From RGIG8124 sp045130665 (lineage in GTDB: Bacteria > Bacillota > Clostridia > Christensenellales > CAG-917): DNA of 64,000 nucleotides. The stretch spans positions 310,001 through 374,000 of the forward strand of contig JBGUQC010000004.1 in NCBI GenBank assembly GCA_045130665.1. The letters run 5' to 3'. A program made the position numbers and the translations under genes. Under the pieces are notes generated by a model. The model saw only the letters and a program-made list of their open reading frames with translations, did not search any database and was not told where the DNA came from. Every line of letters begins with the position of its first letter. Position 1 is the stretch's first letter. Positions 18,726 to 27,502 of this stretch are shown piece after piece.

Positions 18726-19111
18726 AAAATATTTACAAGAATTGTCTAATAAATATGGATATGTACGAGATACTCTAGAAAAGCAGTTGCGATTAGCTGA
18801 TTTATTGGATCGTTTTAATAATGATAATTATTTATCAGATAAACTATCCTTAAAAGGTGGAACAAATATTAATTTATTTGTATTAAATGGCCCAAGATTA
18901 TCTTTAGATATTGATGTCCGAAATGCAAACTTTGGATCCTTGTGATAAAGAATTCTTGTATCAATTCCAAAAAGGCATTTATGAGCCAGGATTATTGTTC
19001 GATGATAAAAAAATTACAGAAAGAATTGAAGCACATCCTATGGCTCAATGGAAATGTTTGAATAACGCAAAACAAAACGAAATATCTCATGATTACGAAA
19101 GGGATTATTAA
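18712..19111 (+). pseudogene. AbiEii-type toxin, internally deleted and frameshifted
   Basis: The first 77 codons match the N-terminus of AbiEii nucleotidyltransferases: LSLKGGTNINLF then RLSLDIDVR, the GG...D-x-D catalytic motif. The frame then stops at 18945. A second frame (about 18930-19111) carries the AbiEii C-terminus (KEFLYQFQKGIYEPGLLFDD ... HPMAQWK). Family members are near 280-300 residues, so roughly half of the protein between these parts is missing and the junction is out of frame. The toxin should be inactive. Confidence 0.8.
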
Positions 19112-19129
19112 CTCTTTCATTTATCACAA

Positions 19130-19162
19130 ATAGAGGTCGAGAAAATCGGCCTATTTTTATTT
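19130..19162 (+). terminator. Possible terminator after the AbiE remnant
   Basis: Imperfect stem (ATAG...GTCGA / TCGGC...CTAT with a 2-nt bulge) followed by TTTTTATTTTT. Confidence 0.5.
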
Positions 19163-19184
19163 TTAAAATATTTATTAAATATCA

Positions 19185-19213
19185 TTGACATGTATATATA
19201 CAATATATATAAT
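19185..19213 (+). promoter_or_regulatory. Promoter of the regulator-potABCD operon
   Basis: Perfect consensus TTGACA (19185-19190), 17-nt spacer, TATAAT (19208-19213). Leader of about 50 nt to the ATG at 19273. Confidence 0.85.
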
Positions 19214-19272
19214 GCTCTTAAGTTTATTTTTACTAAACAAAAAAATTACAATTACAAAACCTAAGGAAAATT

Positions 19273-19806
19273 ATGGAAATAGGTGAAAAAATAAGAAACT
19301 TAAGATTACAAAAAGGCTTAACTCAAGAAGAATTAGCCAACAGATGTGAACTCTCAAAGGGGTTCATTTCTCAAGTAGAAAATGATATCAACTCAGTGTC
19401 TGTTACTTCACTTCTAGATATCATTAACGCCTTAGGCGTTACTCCTGCAGAATTCTTCTCAGATAAGGATGCAGAAAAAGTTGTGTTTGGTGAAAATGAA
19501 TTTATTGAGAAGGAAACAGATCAATACATCATGAACTGGTTGATACCAAATGCACAAAAAAACGAAATGGAACCTTTACGCGTAGACCTTAAACCTCATT
19601 GCTCAATGGAAGAAGACATTCCACATGACGGAGATGAGTTTGGTTACGTGTTAAAAGGAACTATAGATTTAATAATTGGCAAAAACAAGAGCACTGTGAA
19701 GGAAGGAGAAGCTTTTTATTATATCTCAGATAAACCTCACAACATTGAGAACAATTCAGATGAAATGGCAACATTCATTTGGGTTTCTTCTCCACCAACA
19801 TTTTAA
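19273..19806 (+). CDS. XRE-cupin transcriptional regulator
   Basis: 177 residues: an N-terminal helix-turn-helix (IRNLRLQKGLTQEELANRCE ... SKGFISQVEND) at about 6-60 and a C-terminal cupin barrel (PHDGDEFGYVLKGTI, EGEAFYYISDKPHNIENNS) at about 110-175. This family commonly precedes potABCD and is thought to sense polyamines or related ligands. It is the first gene of the operon, 24 nt before potA, so it probably controls its own transcription and the importer's. Confidence 0.9.
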   Translation: MEIGEKIRNLRLQKGLTQEELANRCELSKGFISQVENDINSVSVTSLLDIINALGVTPAEFFSDKDAEKVVFGENEFIEKETDQYIMNWLIPNAQKNEMEPLRVDLKPHCSMEEDIPHDGDEFGYVLKGTIDLIIGKNKSTVKEGEAFYYISDKPHNIENNSDEMATFIWVSSPPTF

Positions 19807-19830
19807 TTCATCTTTTATTTAGGAGAGAAA

Positions 19831-21726
19831 ATGAGAGAGCAAGACAAGAAAGATTACATTATTGAATTAAAAAATGTAACAAAAACTTATGATGGCAAAG
19901 ATGTTGTAAAGAACGCTTCATTTAATATTAAACGCGGCGAATTTGTTACTTTCTTAGGGCCTTCTGGCTGTGGAAAAACTACAACATTAAGAATGATTGC
20001 TGGATTTGAAAATCCAACATCTGGAACTATTCTTTTTGAAGGTAAAGATATTACTGCTATACCTCCATATCAAAGAAAAATTAATACAGTCTTCCAAAAG
20101 TATGCATTATTCCCACATCTTAATGTATTTAAGAATATTGCATTCGGTTTGAAATTAAAGGCTGTTCCAGATAGCATGAAGTTTAATAAGAAGGGCGAAA
20201 GGGTCCAAACTTATAGAAAATTCACAAAGGCTGAGATTAAAGAAAAAGTTAATGCAGCTTTAAAAATGGTAGACCTTGAGGACTATGGTCATAGAAGTGT
20301 TTCTTCACTCTCTGGCGGACAACAACAAAGAGTTGCAATTGCTAGAGCAATTGTTAATGAACCAGAAGTATTACTCTTAGACGAACCACTCGGAGCATTA
20401 GACCTTAAGATGAGAAAGGATATGCAAATCGAATTAATGAATATGCATAACACCTTAGGTATTACATTTATTTATGTAACTCACGACCAAGAAGAAGCAT
20501 TAACAATGTCAGATAAAATCATCGTTATGAGAGATGGTATTATCCAACAAATTGCTACACCAAAGACAATATATGATGAACCAGCAAACGCATTCGTTGC
20601 AGACTTCATTGGTGAAAGTAATATTCTCTCAGGCACAATGCTTGAAGATTATAAGGTTGAAATTTGTGGCAACGTATTTGAATGTGTTGATAAAGGCTTT
20701 AAGAAAAATGAGCCAATTGACGTTATTATTAGACCAGAAGATATCAAGATTAAGAAAGATTCTGATGACTTACTTAAAGCTACTGTTCTCTCCTGCATAT
20801 TCAAAGGTGACCACTACTTAATTACAGTTCAATCCGGTGAAAACGAATTGATTATCCACAATACAACATATTATGAGCCAGGTTCAAAGATTGGTTTATA
20901 TATTAAACCATTCGATTTCCACATTATGCATAAGGCAAAACTCATTAACACTGTTGATGCATATATGGTTTCCGAAGGCGTAGTTGATATTTGTGGCGGA
21001 CATTTCGATTGTAACTCAACATTAGATGCTGGAACATTAGTAACAGCAACAATTGACTTTGATGACGTTGAAATCACTGATGACCCAGAAGACGGTATCA
21101 TTGAAGGAACAGTTGTAAGTTCAATTTATAAAGGAAGTTATTATCAATGTATCGTAAAGACAGATGATTACTATGACTTCTTCGTAGATACAGATTATGA
21201 ATATCTCAAAGGAGATAGAGTTGGTTTAACAATACCAAAAGATAAGATAATCATCGAAGAAAGACAAGAAGAAAAAACTCCTGAAGAAAAGACCTTAGAA
21301 GAAGCACCATTGGTCGAAGACCAAGCAATTGAAACTGAGGAAGCAAAAGAAGCTCCAGTAAAGAGATCTCTTGAAGAAGCAGCACAAATCATGGACGAGG
21401 AAAGATACTCTGCTGTTGAAGAAGAAACAACAACTGAGGAACCAATCGTTGAAGAAATAGTTGTTGAGGAAGAAATTGTTGTCGAAGCTCCAGTTGAAGA
21501 ACCTGTAAAGGAAGAAGTTAAAGTTGAAGAGACAAAGCCAGCAAAGAAACCAGCTGCAAAAAAGAGTGCTCCTAAAAAAGAGGCAGAACCAAAAGTAGAA
21601 AAGGTTGAAGAAAAGAAAGAAGAGCCAAAGGCTCCAGCAGAAAAGAAAACAACAAAGAGTACAAAAACAGAATTCGTAAGAGATCCTGCAGTACCAAGAA
21701 ATAAACCAACAACAAAAAAGAAATAA
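19831..21726 (+). CDS. potA: Spermidine/putrescine ABC transporter ATP-binding protein, with long C-terminal tail
   Basis: Cytoplasmic ATPase of the PotABCD importer. Walker A GPSGCGKTT (43-51), signature LSGGQQQR, Walker B LLLDEP and the H-loop THD are intact, followed by TOBE-type regions. At 631 residues it is about 260 longer than usual. Part is a second TOBE-like segment; the last ~160 residues are low complexity, first Glu-rich (EEAPVEEPVKEE-type) and then Lys/Ala/Pro-rich, ending KPTTKKK. There is also a ~20-residue basic insertion between the Walker A and signature motifs. The tail function is unknown. Confidence 0.93.
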   Translation: MREQDKKDYIIELKNVTKTYDGKDVVKNASFNIKRGEFVTFLGPSGCGKTTTLRMIAGFENPTSGTILFEGKDITAIPPYQRKINTVFQKYALFPHLNVFKNIAFGLKLKAVPDSMKFNKKGERVQTYRKFTKAEIKEKVNAALKMVDLEDYGHRSVSSLSGGQQQRVAIARAIVNEPEVLLLDEPLGALDLKMRKDMQIELMNMHNTLGITFIYVTHDQEEALTMSDKIIVMRDGIIQQIATPKTIYDEPANAFVADFIGESNILSGTMLEDYKVEICGNVFECVDKGFKKNEPIDVIIRPEDIKIKKDSDDLLKATVLSCIFKGDHYLITVQSGENELIIHNTTYYEPGSKIGLYIKPFDFHIMHKAKLINTVDAYMVSEGVVDICGGHFDCNSTLDAGTLVTATIDFDDVEITDDPEDGIIEGTVVSSIYKGSYYQCIVKTDDYYDFFVDTDYEYLKGDRVGLTIPKDKIIIEERQEEKTPEEKTLEEAPLVEDQAIETEEAKEAPVKRSLEEAAQIMDEERYSAVEEETTTEEPIVEEIVVEEEIVVEAPVEEPVKEEVKVEETKPAKKPAAKKSAPKKEAEPKVEKVEEKKEEPKAPAEKKTTKSTKTEFVRDPAVPRNKPTTKKK

Positions 21727-21739
21727 GTAGGTGTAAAAA

Positions 21740-22537
21740 ATGTCTAAACTTTCAAAGAAATTTAAAATGACAAAAAAGGTGTTTAGTTATCCTTACATAC
21801 TATTTATGCTTCTTTTTGTCATTGTGCCGTTGGTAATGATCCTTATCTATGCCTTCATGGATAATGGTCACCAATTCACTTTGAGCAACTTCCAAACATT
21901 CTTCACATCCAGAAGTTCTCTATATGTTCTTGGAAATTCTCTATTTGTTGGCGTAATTACTACAGCAATTTGCTTAATAATTGGCTATCCTGCCGCATAT
22001 TTCTTATCTAAATCTAAGAATGGTGGTAAGGTTATGGTTCTATTATTCATCTTACCTATGTGGGTTAACTTCTTAATTAGAACCTTAGCAACAAAAGAAA
22101 TTTTCATCGCATTAAACGTTGAACTTGGTATGGGTACAGTTTTGTTTGGTATGGTATATAACTATTTGCCATTCATGATTTTACCACTTCACACCGTAAT
22201 CTCCGGAATAGACAAGAGCTATTTAGAGGCAGCTACAGACTTAGGTGCAGATGACATGACAACTTTCTTCAAGGTTGTACTTCCAATGTCCGTAAGCGGT
22301 ATTCTAAGCGGTATAACAATGGTTTTCATTCCAACTATCTCAACATTCGCAATCTCACAATTGCTCTCAAATGGAAAGATATTCTTGTTCGGTGATTCCA
22401 TTGAACTTAAATTCTCACAAGATATGTACGGCGTAGGTTCTGTAATGAGCTTGGTTATGTTAGCATTTGTTCTTATCTCTTCATTCATTATGAATAGATA
22501 TAACAAAAATAAAAACGTTGGGAGGACATTATGGTAA
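21740..22537 (+). CDS. potB: Spermidine/putrescine ABC transporter permease PotB
   Basis: 265 residues with six predicted membrane helices and the inner-membrane coupling motif EAATDLGADDMTTFFKVVLP, which docks on the PotA ATPase. Length and start (SKLSKKFKMTKKVFSYPYI) are normal. Its stop overlaps the start of potC (ATGGTAA), implying coupled translation. Confidence 0.95.
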   Translation: MSKLSKKFKMTKKVFSYPYILFMLLFVIVPLVMILIYAFMDNGHQFTLSNFQTFFTSRSSLYVLGNSLFVGVITTAICLIIGYPAAYFLSKSKNGGKVMVLLFILPMWVNFLIRTLATKEIFIALNVELGMGTVLFGMVYNYLPFMILPLHTVISGIDKSYLEAATDLGADDMTTFFKVVLPMSVSGILSGITMVFIPTISTFAISQLLSNGKIFLFGDSIELKFSQDMYGVGSVMSLVMLAFVLISSFIMNRYNKNKNVGRTLW

Positions 22538-23355
22538 AGAAAATATTTCAAAAAACATATTTGTTTTTAATCCTAGCGGTTTTATATGCACCAATAGTCT
22601 TTATTATCGTTTACTCCTTCTCAGGTAGTTCAAACTTTAATTTTGACAATGGCTTCACTCTAGAATCATATAAGCAAATATTTACATCAGATAAATCTGC
22701 AACATTATTAGAAGCATTAGGAAATACCTTCTTTATCGCAGCAGTTAGTTCTGTAATTGCAACAATTATGGGCACATGTGCTGCAATTGGTATTCATGCT
22801 TTAGGCAAAAAGATGAGACGTGTTGTTGAAACAGTTAACCAATTCCCTATCATTAACTCAGAAATTGTTATGGCTGTATCATTCATGATCTTCTTCGTAA
22901 CTTGCCGTTTTGCAGAAGGATACACAAGATTGATTATTGCACATATCGCATTCACCACACCTTATGTTGTTCTATCCGTTCTTCCTAAATTAGAATCAAT
23001 GGATCCAAATGTATATGAGGCAGCTCTAGACTTAGGTGCAACACCTGCATACGCAATGATTAAGGTTATAATCCCAATGATTACTCCTGGAATCATAAGT
23101 GGTTTTGCAATGGCATTCACCATCTCTCTTGATGACTTCATCATTACACAAATCAACAAGGGTGCAGGAACTGGAATAGATACCTTATCCACATATATCT
23201 ACTCAGATGCAAGAGTTCAAGGTCTAGAACCATTCTGGTATGCAATATTCTCAATAATCATTGTTGTAGTTCTTGCAATTGTATTAATTGTTAACTTAGT
23301 TAATGCAACAAAAGCTAAGAAAGCTAAAACACTAAATGGAGGGCTTGTAAAATGA
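22531..23355 (+). CDS. potC: Spermidine/putrescine ABC transporter permease PotC
   Basis: 274 residues with six helices and the EAA loop EAALDLGATPAYAMIKVIIP. It forms the channel with PotB. The ATG has GGGAGG 8 nt upstream. Its stop overlaps the potD ATG (ATGA). Confidence 0.95.
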   Translation: MVKKIFQKTYLFLILAVLYAPIVFIIVYSFSGSSNFNFDNGFTLESYKQIFTSDKSATLLEALGNTFFIAAVSSVIATIMGTCAAIGIHALGKKMRRVVETVNQFPIINSEIVMAVSFMIFFVTCRFAEGYTRLIIAHIAFTTPYVVLSVLPKLESMDPNVYEAALDLGATPAYAMIKVIIPMITPGIISGFAMAFTISLDDFIITQINKGAGTGIDTLSTYIYSDARVQGLEPFWYAIFSIIIVVVLAIVLIVNLVNATKAKKAKTLNGGLVK

Positions 23356-24863
23356 AGAAAATTATAATGGCTCTTTGCTTAGTATTAGTACTTGTACTAA
23401 TGGTTACAGTTTTTGTTGCTTGCGACAAGACAGACTCAGAAGGTAATGCAATAGACACATTAGTTGTTTACAACTGGGAAGATTACATCGATGAAAGTGC
23501 CGAAACAAGCAGAATTGAAGCTTTCAAAGAATACTATAAGGAAACAACTGGAAGATCTATTGATATCGTTTATTCAACATTTGATACAAACGAAACAATG
23601 CTTGCAAAAGTTTTAAACAATGACGCATCCTCAGTAGACCTTATTTGTCCAAGTGACTATGCAATCCAAAAGTTAATGGTTAATGGAAGATTAGAATCCT
23701 TAACAGATTTAATCAACCAATACAAAGATGAATTAGAACTCAAGAACATTAAGACTACCCTTCAAAACACTGAAGAAGCTTTCTCAGATGCAATTAGAGC
23801 AGAATTCAGCGAGATTGAGATAAATGGACAAATTGTTTCTATGGAAGATTACATGGTTCCTTACATGATGGGAACATTAGGTATTCTCTACAACGTTAAC
23901 TATGTTACAGAGGAAGACCTAGCTGCTGGTTGGGGAATCTTATGGAATAAAGCTGACAACCCAGATTTAGAAAACAAAATCTTAGTAAAAGATAGTGTCA
24001 GAGATACATATGTTGCAGCAGTTATGTATATGAAACAAGAAGGTTTACTTCCAGAAGGATATGAAAATAAAACTGTTCAAGAATTAATCAACTGTACAGA
24101 CTCAGCTTTATTAAAAGCTGCAGAAGATGTCTTAACAGAACAAAGAGACCATATTGCAGGATATGAAGTAGACTTTGGTAAGGATGATATGTTAAACGAA
24201 ATCGTTTATGTAGACTTAGCTTGGTCTGGAGATGCATTATGGGCAATTGAAGAAAGTTATGACGAAGAAACAGATGAATGTTATTTAGACTACTTTGTTC
24301 CAACTGATGAAGATGGTAAACAAACAGGTAATATCTGGTTTGATGGTTGGGTAATTCCAAAGACAGCATCTAACAAAAAGGCCGCACTTCTCTTCATTGA
24401 TTTCATGAACGATCCAAACAATGCAATTTATAATTCAATTTACATTGGTTATACCTCTGCTGTTTCTATCGACAGAATGATGTATGAATTCGATGACAAT
24501 GGCAACATTGTTTACGAAGAAGGACATGAAGGCGAAGAAGGTTACGAAGTAATCAATGAAACAGTATATGAAATTTTAGTAGATAATGAATATGCTGAGG
24601 AAGGCGATGATTATGACTTCAGTTACTTCGAAGATGAAAGAAGATATCCAACTCTTGGAGATACATCTCAATTAGGTGTTATGAGAGACTTTGGAGATAG
24701 AACTGAAGCTGCTATTACAATGTGGGAAAATGCAAAGACTGGTAAAGATGTACCATGGGTATTAATCTATTGTACAGCAGCAATCTTAGGCCTCGCAGTT
24801 GTAATATTAATTATCTGGGGCATCAAAGAAAAAATCAGATTACAACCAAAGAAAATAAACTAA
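23352..24863 (+). CDS. potD: Spermidine/putrescine-binding lipoprotein PotD with C-terminal membrane helix
   Basis: 503 residues. The signal peptide ends in a lipobox (VFVACDK) near residue 25. The binding domain begins VVYNWEDYID and has the DLICPSDYAIQKL segment typical of PotD. Most PotD proteins are near 350 residues. This one has acidic insertions and ends in a predicted membrane helix (IYCTAAILGLAVVILIIWG) followed by a basic tail, so it may be anchored at both ends. Last gene of the operon, followed by a terminator. Confidence 0.9.
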   Translation: MKKIIMALCLVLVLVLMVTVFVACDKTDSEGNAIDTLVVYNWEDYIDESAETSRIEAFKEYYKETTGRSIDIVYSTFDTNETMLAKVLNNDASSVDLICPSDYAIQKLMVNGRLESLTDLINQYKDELELKNIKTTLQNTEEAFSDAIRAEFSEIEINGQIVSMEDYMVPYMMGTLGILYNVNYVTEEDLAAGWGILWNKADNPDLENKILVKDSVRDTYVAAVMYMKQEGLLPEGYENKTVQELINCTDSALLKAAEDVLTEQRDHIAGYEVDFGKDDMLNEIVYVDLAWSGDALWAIEESYDEETDECYLDYFVPTDEDGKQTGNIWFDGWVIPKTASNKKAALLFIDFMNDPNNAIYNSIYIGYTSAVSIDRMMYEFDDNGNIVYEEGHEGEEGYEVINETVYEILVDNEYAEEGDDYDFSYFEDERRYPTLGDTSQLGVMRDFGDRTEAAITMWENAKTGKDVPWVLIYCTAAILGLAVVILIIWGIKEKIRLQPKKIN

Positions 24864-24885
24864 AAGTTTATCAACTAAAAAATTA

Positions 24886-24920
24886 AGACTTCATTGGATA
24901 TCCTTTGAAGTCTTTTTTTA
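24886..24920 (+). terminator. Terminator after potD
   Basis: 9-bp perfect stem AAGACTTCA / TGAAGTCTT (24886-24894, 24907-24915) followed by T7. Confidence 0.92.
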
Positions 24921-25760
24921 TTAGAATTTTAATAACTTGTTTAGTAACTGTTCTGTTGTAAGTCCTAGAACTGGATGAGGTTTCTTAGGACACAATTGAC
25001 ATAGCGGATCTAGAACAAATACACGATTTGTCATATCTACATGAGGAATCTTTAGATTTGGTTCATCAACAATATAATCTCCATAATAAATAATATCTAA
25101 ATCTAAGGTTCTATTCCCCCAGTGTATTTCTCTTGTTCTATTTTCACTTGCCTCTATTTCATTTAATTTCTCTAATAACTCCTTTGGAGTTAAAACTGTT
25201 CTAATTTCAGCACATGAATTAACAAAGTCCTCTGTTGCAGCATCACCATATGGTTTTGTTTCTATTCTCCTACTCTCTTTTACAAACTCAATCTCTTTTG
25301 TGTCCTTAAGTTTTTGAATAGCATTATCTAAATATTGATTTTTATCTCCCAAATTAGAACCAAGAGCAATATAGCAAGTTGTCCACTCTTTTGTGGTCTT
25401 TACAGATACATAATTAAACACCTGATTCATTGGAGCATTTGGCTTTTTAACTTCAAGTGTGATTTTCTTTGCAATTTTGTAGTTTATAAGTATCTCTTTT
25501 GCTAATCTAGAAACTAGAGTTTCTATTAAATCAAAACAATTGTCCTTAAAGAATGCAACTATAAACTTAGAAACCTTTGCATAGTTTATAGTTAAATCTA
25601 ACAAATCCTCTTTTGCAGCCTTGGATATATCAACAACCAAATCCACATCTACACCCCATTTTTGAGGGTTGACCTTTTCTTCTGGATTAACTCCATGACA
25701 GGCCATTATTTCAAGGCCGTTAATTATTATATGCGAATCTTCTTGATAATACTTTTTCAT
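24921..25760 (-). CDS. folB-folK: Bifunctional dihydroneopterin aldolase / HPPK (FolB-FolK fusion)
   Basis: 279 residues with two domains. Residues 1-118 are dihydroneopterin aldolase (INGLEIMACHGVNPEEK, where Cys replaces the more common Tyr/Phe before HG). Residues ~128-279 are hydroxymethyl-dihydropterin pyrophosphokinase: YIALGSNLGDK, RTREIHWGNRTLDLDI and IPHVDMTNRVFVLDPL. Together they carry out two consecutive steps of folate synthesis. Last gene of the folC-folE-folP-folBK operon, overlapping folP by 1 nt. Confidence 0.95.
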   Translation of the reverse strand: MKKYYQEDSHIIINGLEIMACHGVNPEEKVNPQKWGVDVDLVVDISKAAKEDLLDLTINYAKVSKFIVAFFKDNCFDLIETLVSRLAKEILINYKIAKKITLEVKKPNAPMNQVFNYVSVKTTKEWTTCYIALGSNLGDKNQYLDNAIQKLKDTKEIEFVKESRRIETKPYGDAATEDFVNSCAEIRTVLTPKELLEKLNEIEASENRTREIHWGNRTLDLDIIYYGDYIVDEPNLKIPHVDMTNRVFVLDPLCQLCPKKPHPVLGLTTEQLLNKLLKF

Positions 25761-26905
25761 TAGAATGTGCTGTAATCTGTATCTTCATCACTGCCGAAGC
25801 GGTTAATCTTTATATCCTCGCGCATTGGAAGGCCTCTGCCAGGCTTGTAATCCACGTATTTATTAATTGCTTTCTTAAACTCTTCCATTGTTTCTGGTGC
25901 GACTTCACCTTGTGCCTCTTCAGTTTCATCTTTACCTTGGATAACAAAGTCTTCGATATTTGTTTCTTCAACAACTTCTTCTGCTGGAGCCTCTTCTTCA
26001 AGAACTTCCTCAACTGGAGCTTCTTCAGCAACTTGTACTGGAACAAAGCTCTTATCAATGTCAGCAACAACATCTGAAAGTTTCTCTTTCTTTTCTTCTC
26101 CCTCTTCCTCTGTTGGTTGAATATTGGAACCCTTTGCATGAAGAACTGCATCTATTGCTGCTTTATTCTCTGCAATATCATGTACTCTTACAAATAAATA
26201 ACCTTTTTGTGCCGCAAGTGCTGTTGTATTAACAGTTGGAATTAATCTATCTTCTACATTTCCACCAAAGAATGATTTTCTAGATGTACCTAATAATAGT
26301 GGATAACCTATACTCATTAATTGACGGTATTTTAATAATAACTCCCAGTCTTCACCGGCATTGTGGTTAAAACCAATACCACCATCTAATAAAATCTTCT
26401 CTTTCTTTATTCCTGCAACTCTTGCTCTTTCAACAGCATCTGTTAATCCTGCAATCTTGTCTTGCATCAACTTAACATCTTTAGATGATTCTCTTCTGTT
26501 ATGGCAGATACAAACTGCTGCATCATGATTAGCAATAACCTTAGCCATTCTAGGGTCTCCTAAACATGTTACATCATTAATCATGTCTGCACCATTATCT
26601 AAACAAACGTCTGCTACATTTGAATAATATGTATCTATAGATACAGGTATATTAAAATGGGCCTTGATTTCTTTCAAAACTGGAAGTACTCTACCAAGTT
26701 CTACTGGAGCTTTAACAATATCTGCACCAGGTCTTGTAGATTGTCCACCAACATCTATAATTTCAGCACCATCTCTTATCATTTGATAAACTCTTTCAAA
26801 GAGATCTCCCTTTAGTCTACTAGGCTCATAGAAAGAATCATCGGTAACATTAAGAATACCCATGATATGTGTGCCTTCTTTAAATTCCCTATTCCCTATT
26901 ATCAT
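25760..26905 (-). CDS. folP: Dihydropteroate synthase with acidic C-terminal extension
   Basis: 381 residues. The first ~255 are a standard DHPS barrel: MGILNVTDDSFYEPS, DVGGQSTRPGA, NDVTCLGD, DGGIGFNH and LLGTSRKSFFGG. It joins pterin pyrophosphate and p-aminobenzoate. The last ~115 residues are an added tail rich in Glu, Ala, Pro and Val (EEAPVEEVLEEEAPAEE-type) ending in a short ordered-looking segment (GRGLPMREDIKINRFG). DHPS is normally 260-290 residues. The acidic part resembles the tail of PotA in the same window. Confidence 0.95.
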   Translation of the reverse strand: MIIGNREFKEGTHIMGILNVTDDSFYEPSRLKGDLFERVYQMIRDGAEIIDVGGQSTRPGADIVKAPVELGRVLPVLKEIKAHFNIPVSIDTYYSNVADVCLDNGADMINDVTCLGDPRMAKVIANHDAAVCICHNRRESSKDVKLMQDKIAGLTDAVERARVAGIKKEKILLDGGIGFNHNAGEDWELLLKYRQLMSIGYPLLLGTSRKSFFGGNVEDRLIPTVNTTALAAQKGYLFVRVHDIAENKAAIDAVLHAKGSNIQPTEEEGEEKKEKLSDVVADIDKSFVPVQVAEEAPVEEVLEEEAPAEEVVEETNIEDFVIQGKDETEEAQGEVAPETMEEFKKAINKYVDYKPGRGLPMREDIKINRFGSDEDTDYSTF

Positions 26906-26915
26906 AAAATCTCTC

Positions 26916-27479
26916 CTACTTTAAGCTTGCAATTTGAAGTATTCTTTTTATTGTTTCTTCAGACATATCTCCCCTTGTTGCCATGGTTTGTGTCTTAGAA
27001 CCAACTTTCTTAATTCCACGAGCTGTCATGCAAGTATGCTCACCTTCTATTATAACTAATACACCTGCAGCATTCAATTCTTTATAAATAGCATCTGCTA
27101 TTTGCTCTGTCATTCTCTCTTGCATTTGGAAGCGTTTTGCGTAGCAATCTACTAATCTTCCAAGCTTGCTTAGACCAACAACTTTATCTTGAGGCATATA
27201 TGCAATTAATACATGTCCAAAGAATGGCATGAGGTGATGTTCACAAGTGGATGCAAAGTCTATATTCTTTTCAATAACTATTTCTCTGCCATCTTGTGTA
27301 AAAGTTCTGCATAAATAATCTTTTGGATCTTGGTTATATCCAGCGGTGATTTCTTCATACATTCTCGCAACTCTTTCTGGAGTTTCTTTAAGACCTTCTC
27401 TATTTGGGTCTTCGCCTACTGCTTCGATTATCATTCTTACAGCTTGCTCAATTTTCTTTTTGTCTACTTCTTTTTGCAT
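26916..27479 (-). CDS. folE: GTP cyclohydrolase I
   Basis: 187 residues, first enzyme of pterin synthesis, turning GTP into dihydroneopterin triphosphate. Zinc-site and active-site segments are clear: FASTCEHHLMPFFGHVLIAY, LSKLGRLVD, and EHTCMTARGIKK near the end. Length is normal. Second gene of the folate operon, with ribosome binding site GAGGGA. Confidence 0.97.
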   Translation of the reverse strand: MQKEVDKKKIEQAVRMIIEAVGEDPNREGLKETPERVARMYEEITAGYNQDPKDYLCRTFTQDGREIVIEKNIDFASTCEHHLMPFFGHVLIAYMPQDKVVGLSKLGRLVDCYAKRFQMQERMTEQIADAIYKELNAAGVLVIIEGEHTCMTARGIKKVGSKTQTMATRGDMSEETIKRILQIASLK

Positions 27480-27502
27480 AACTATTCCCTCGTATTATTC
27501 AA

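Noticed and set aside
25810..26232. Open frames within the acidic tail of folP in other frames (both strands)
   Set aside because: They result from the repetitive GAA/GCT codons of the tail and give Lys/Gln/Leu-rich nonsense proteins.
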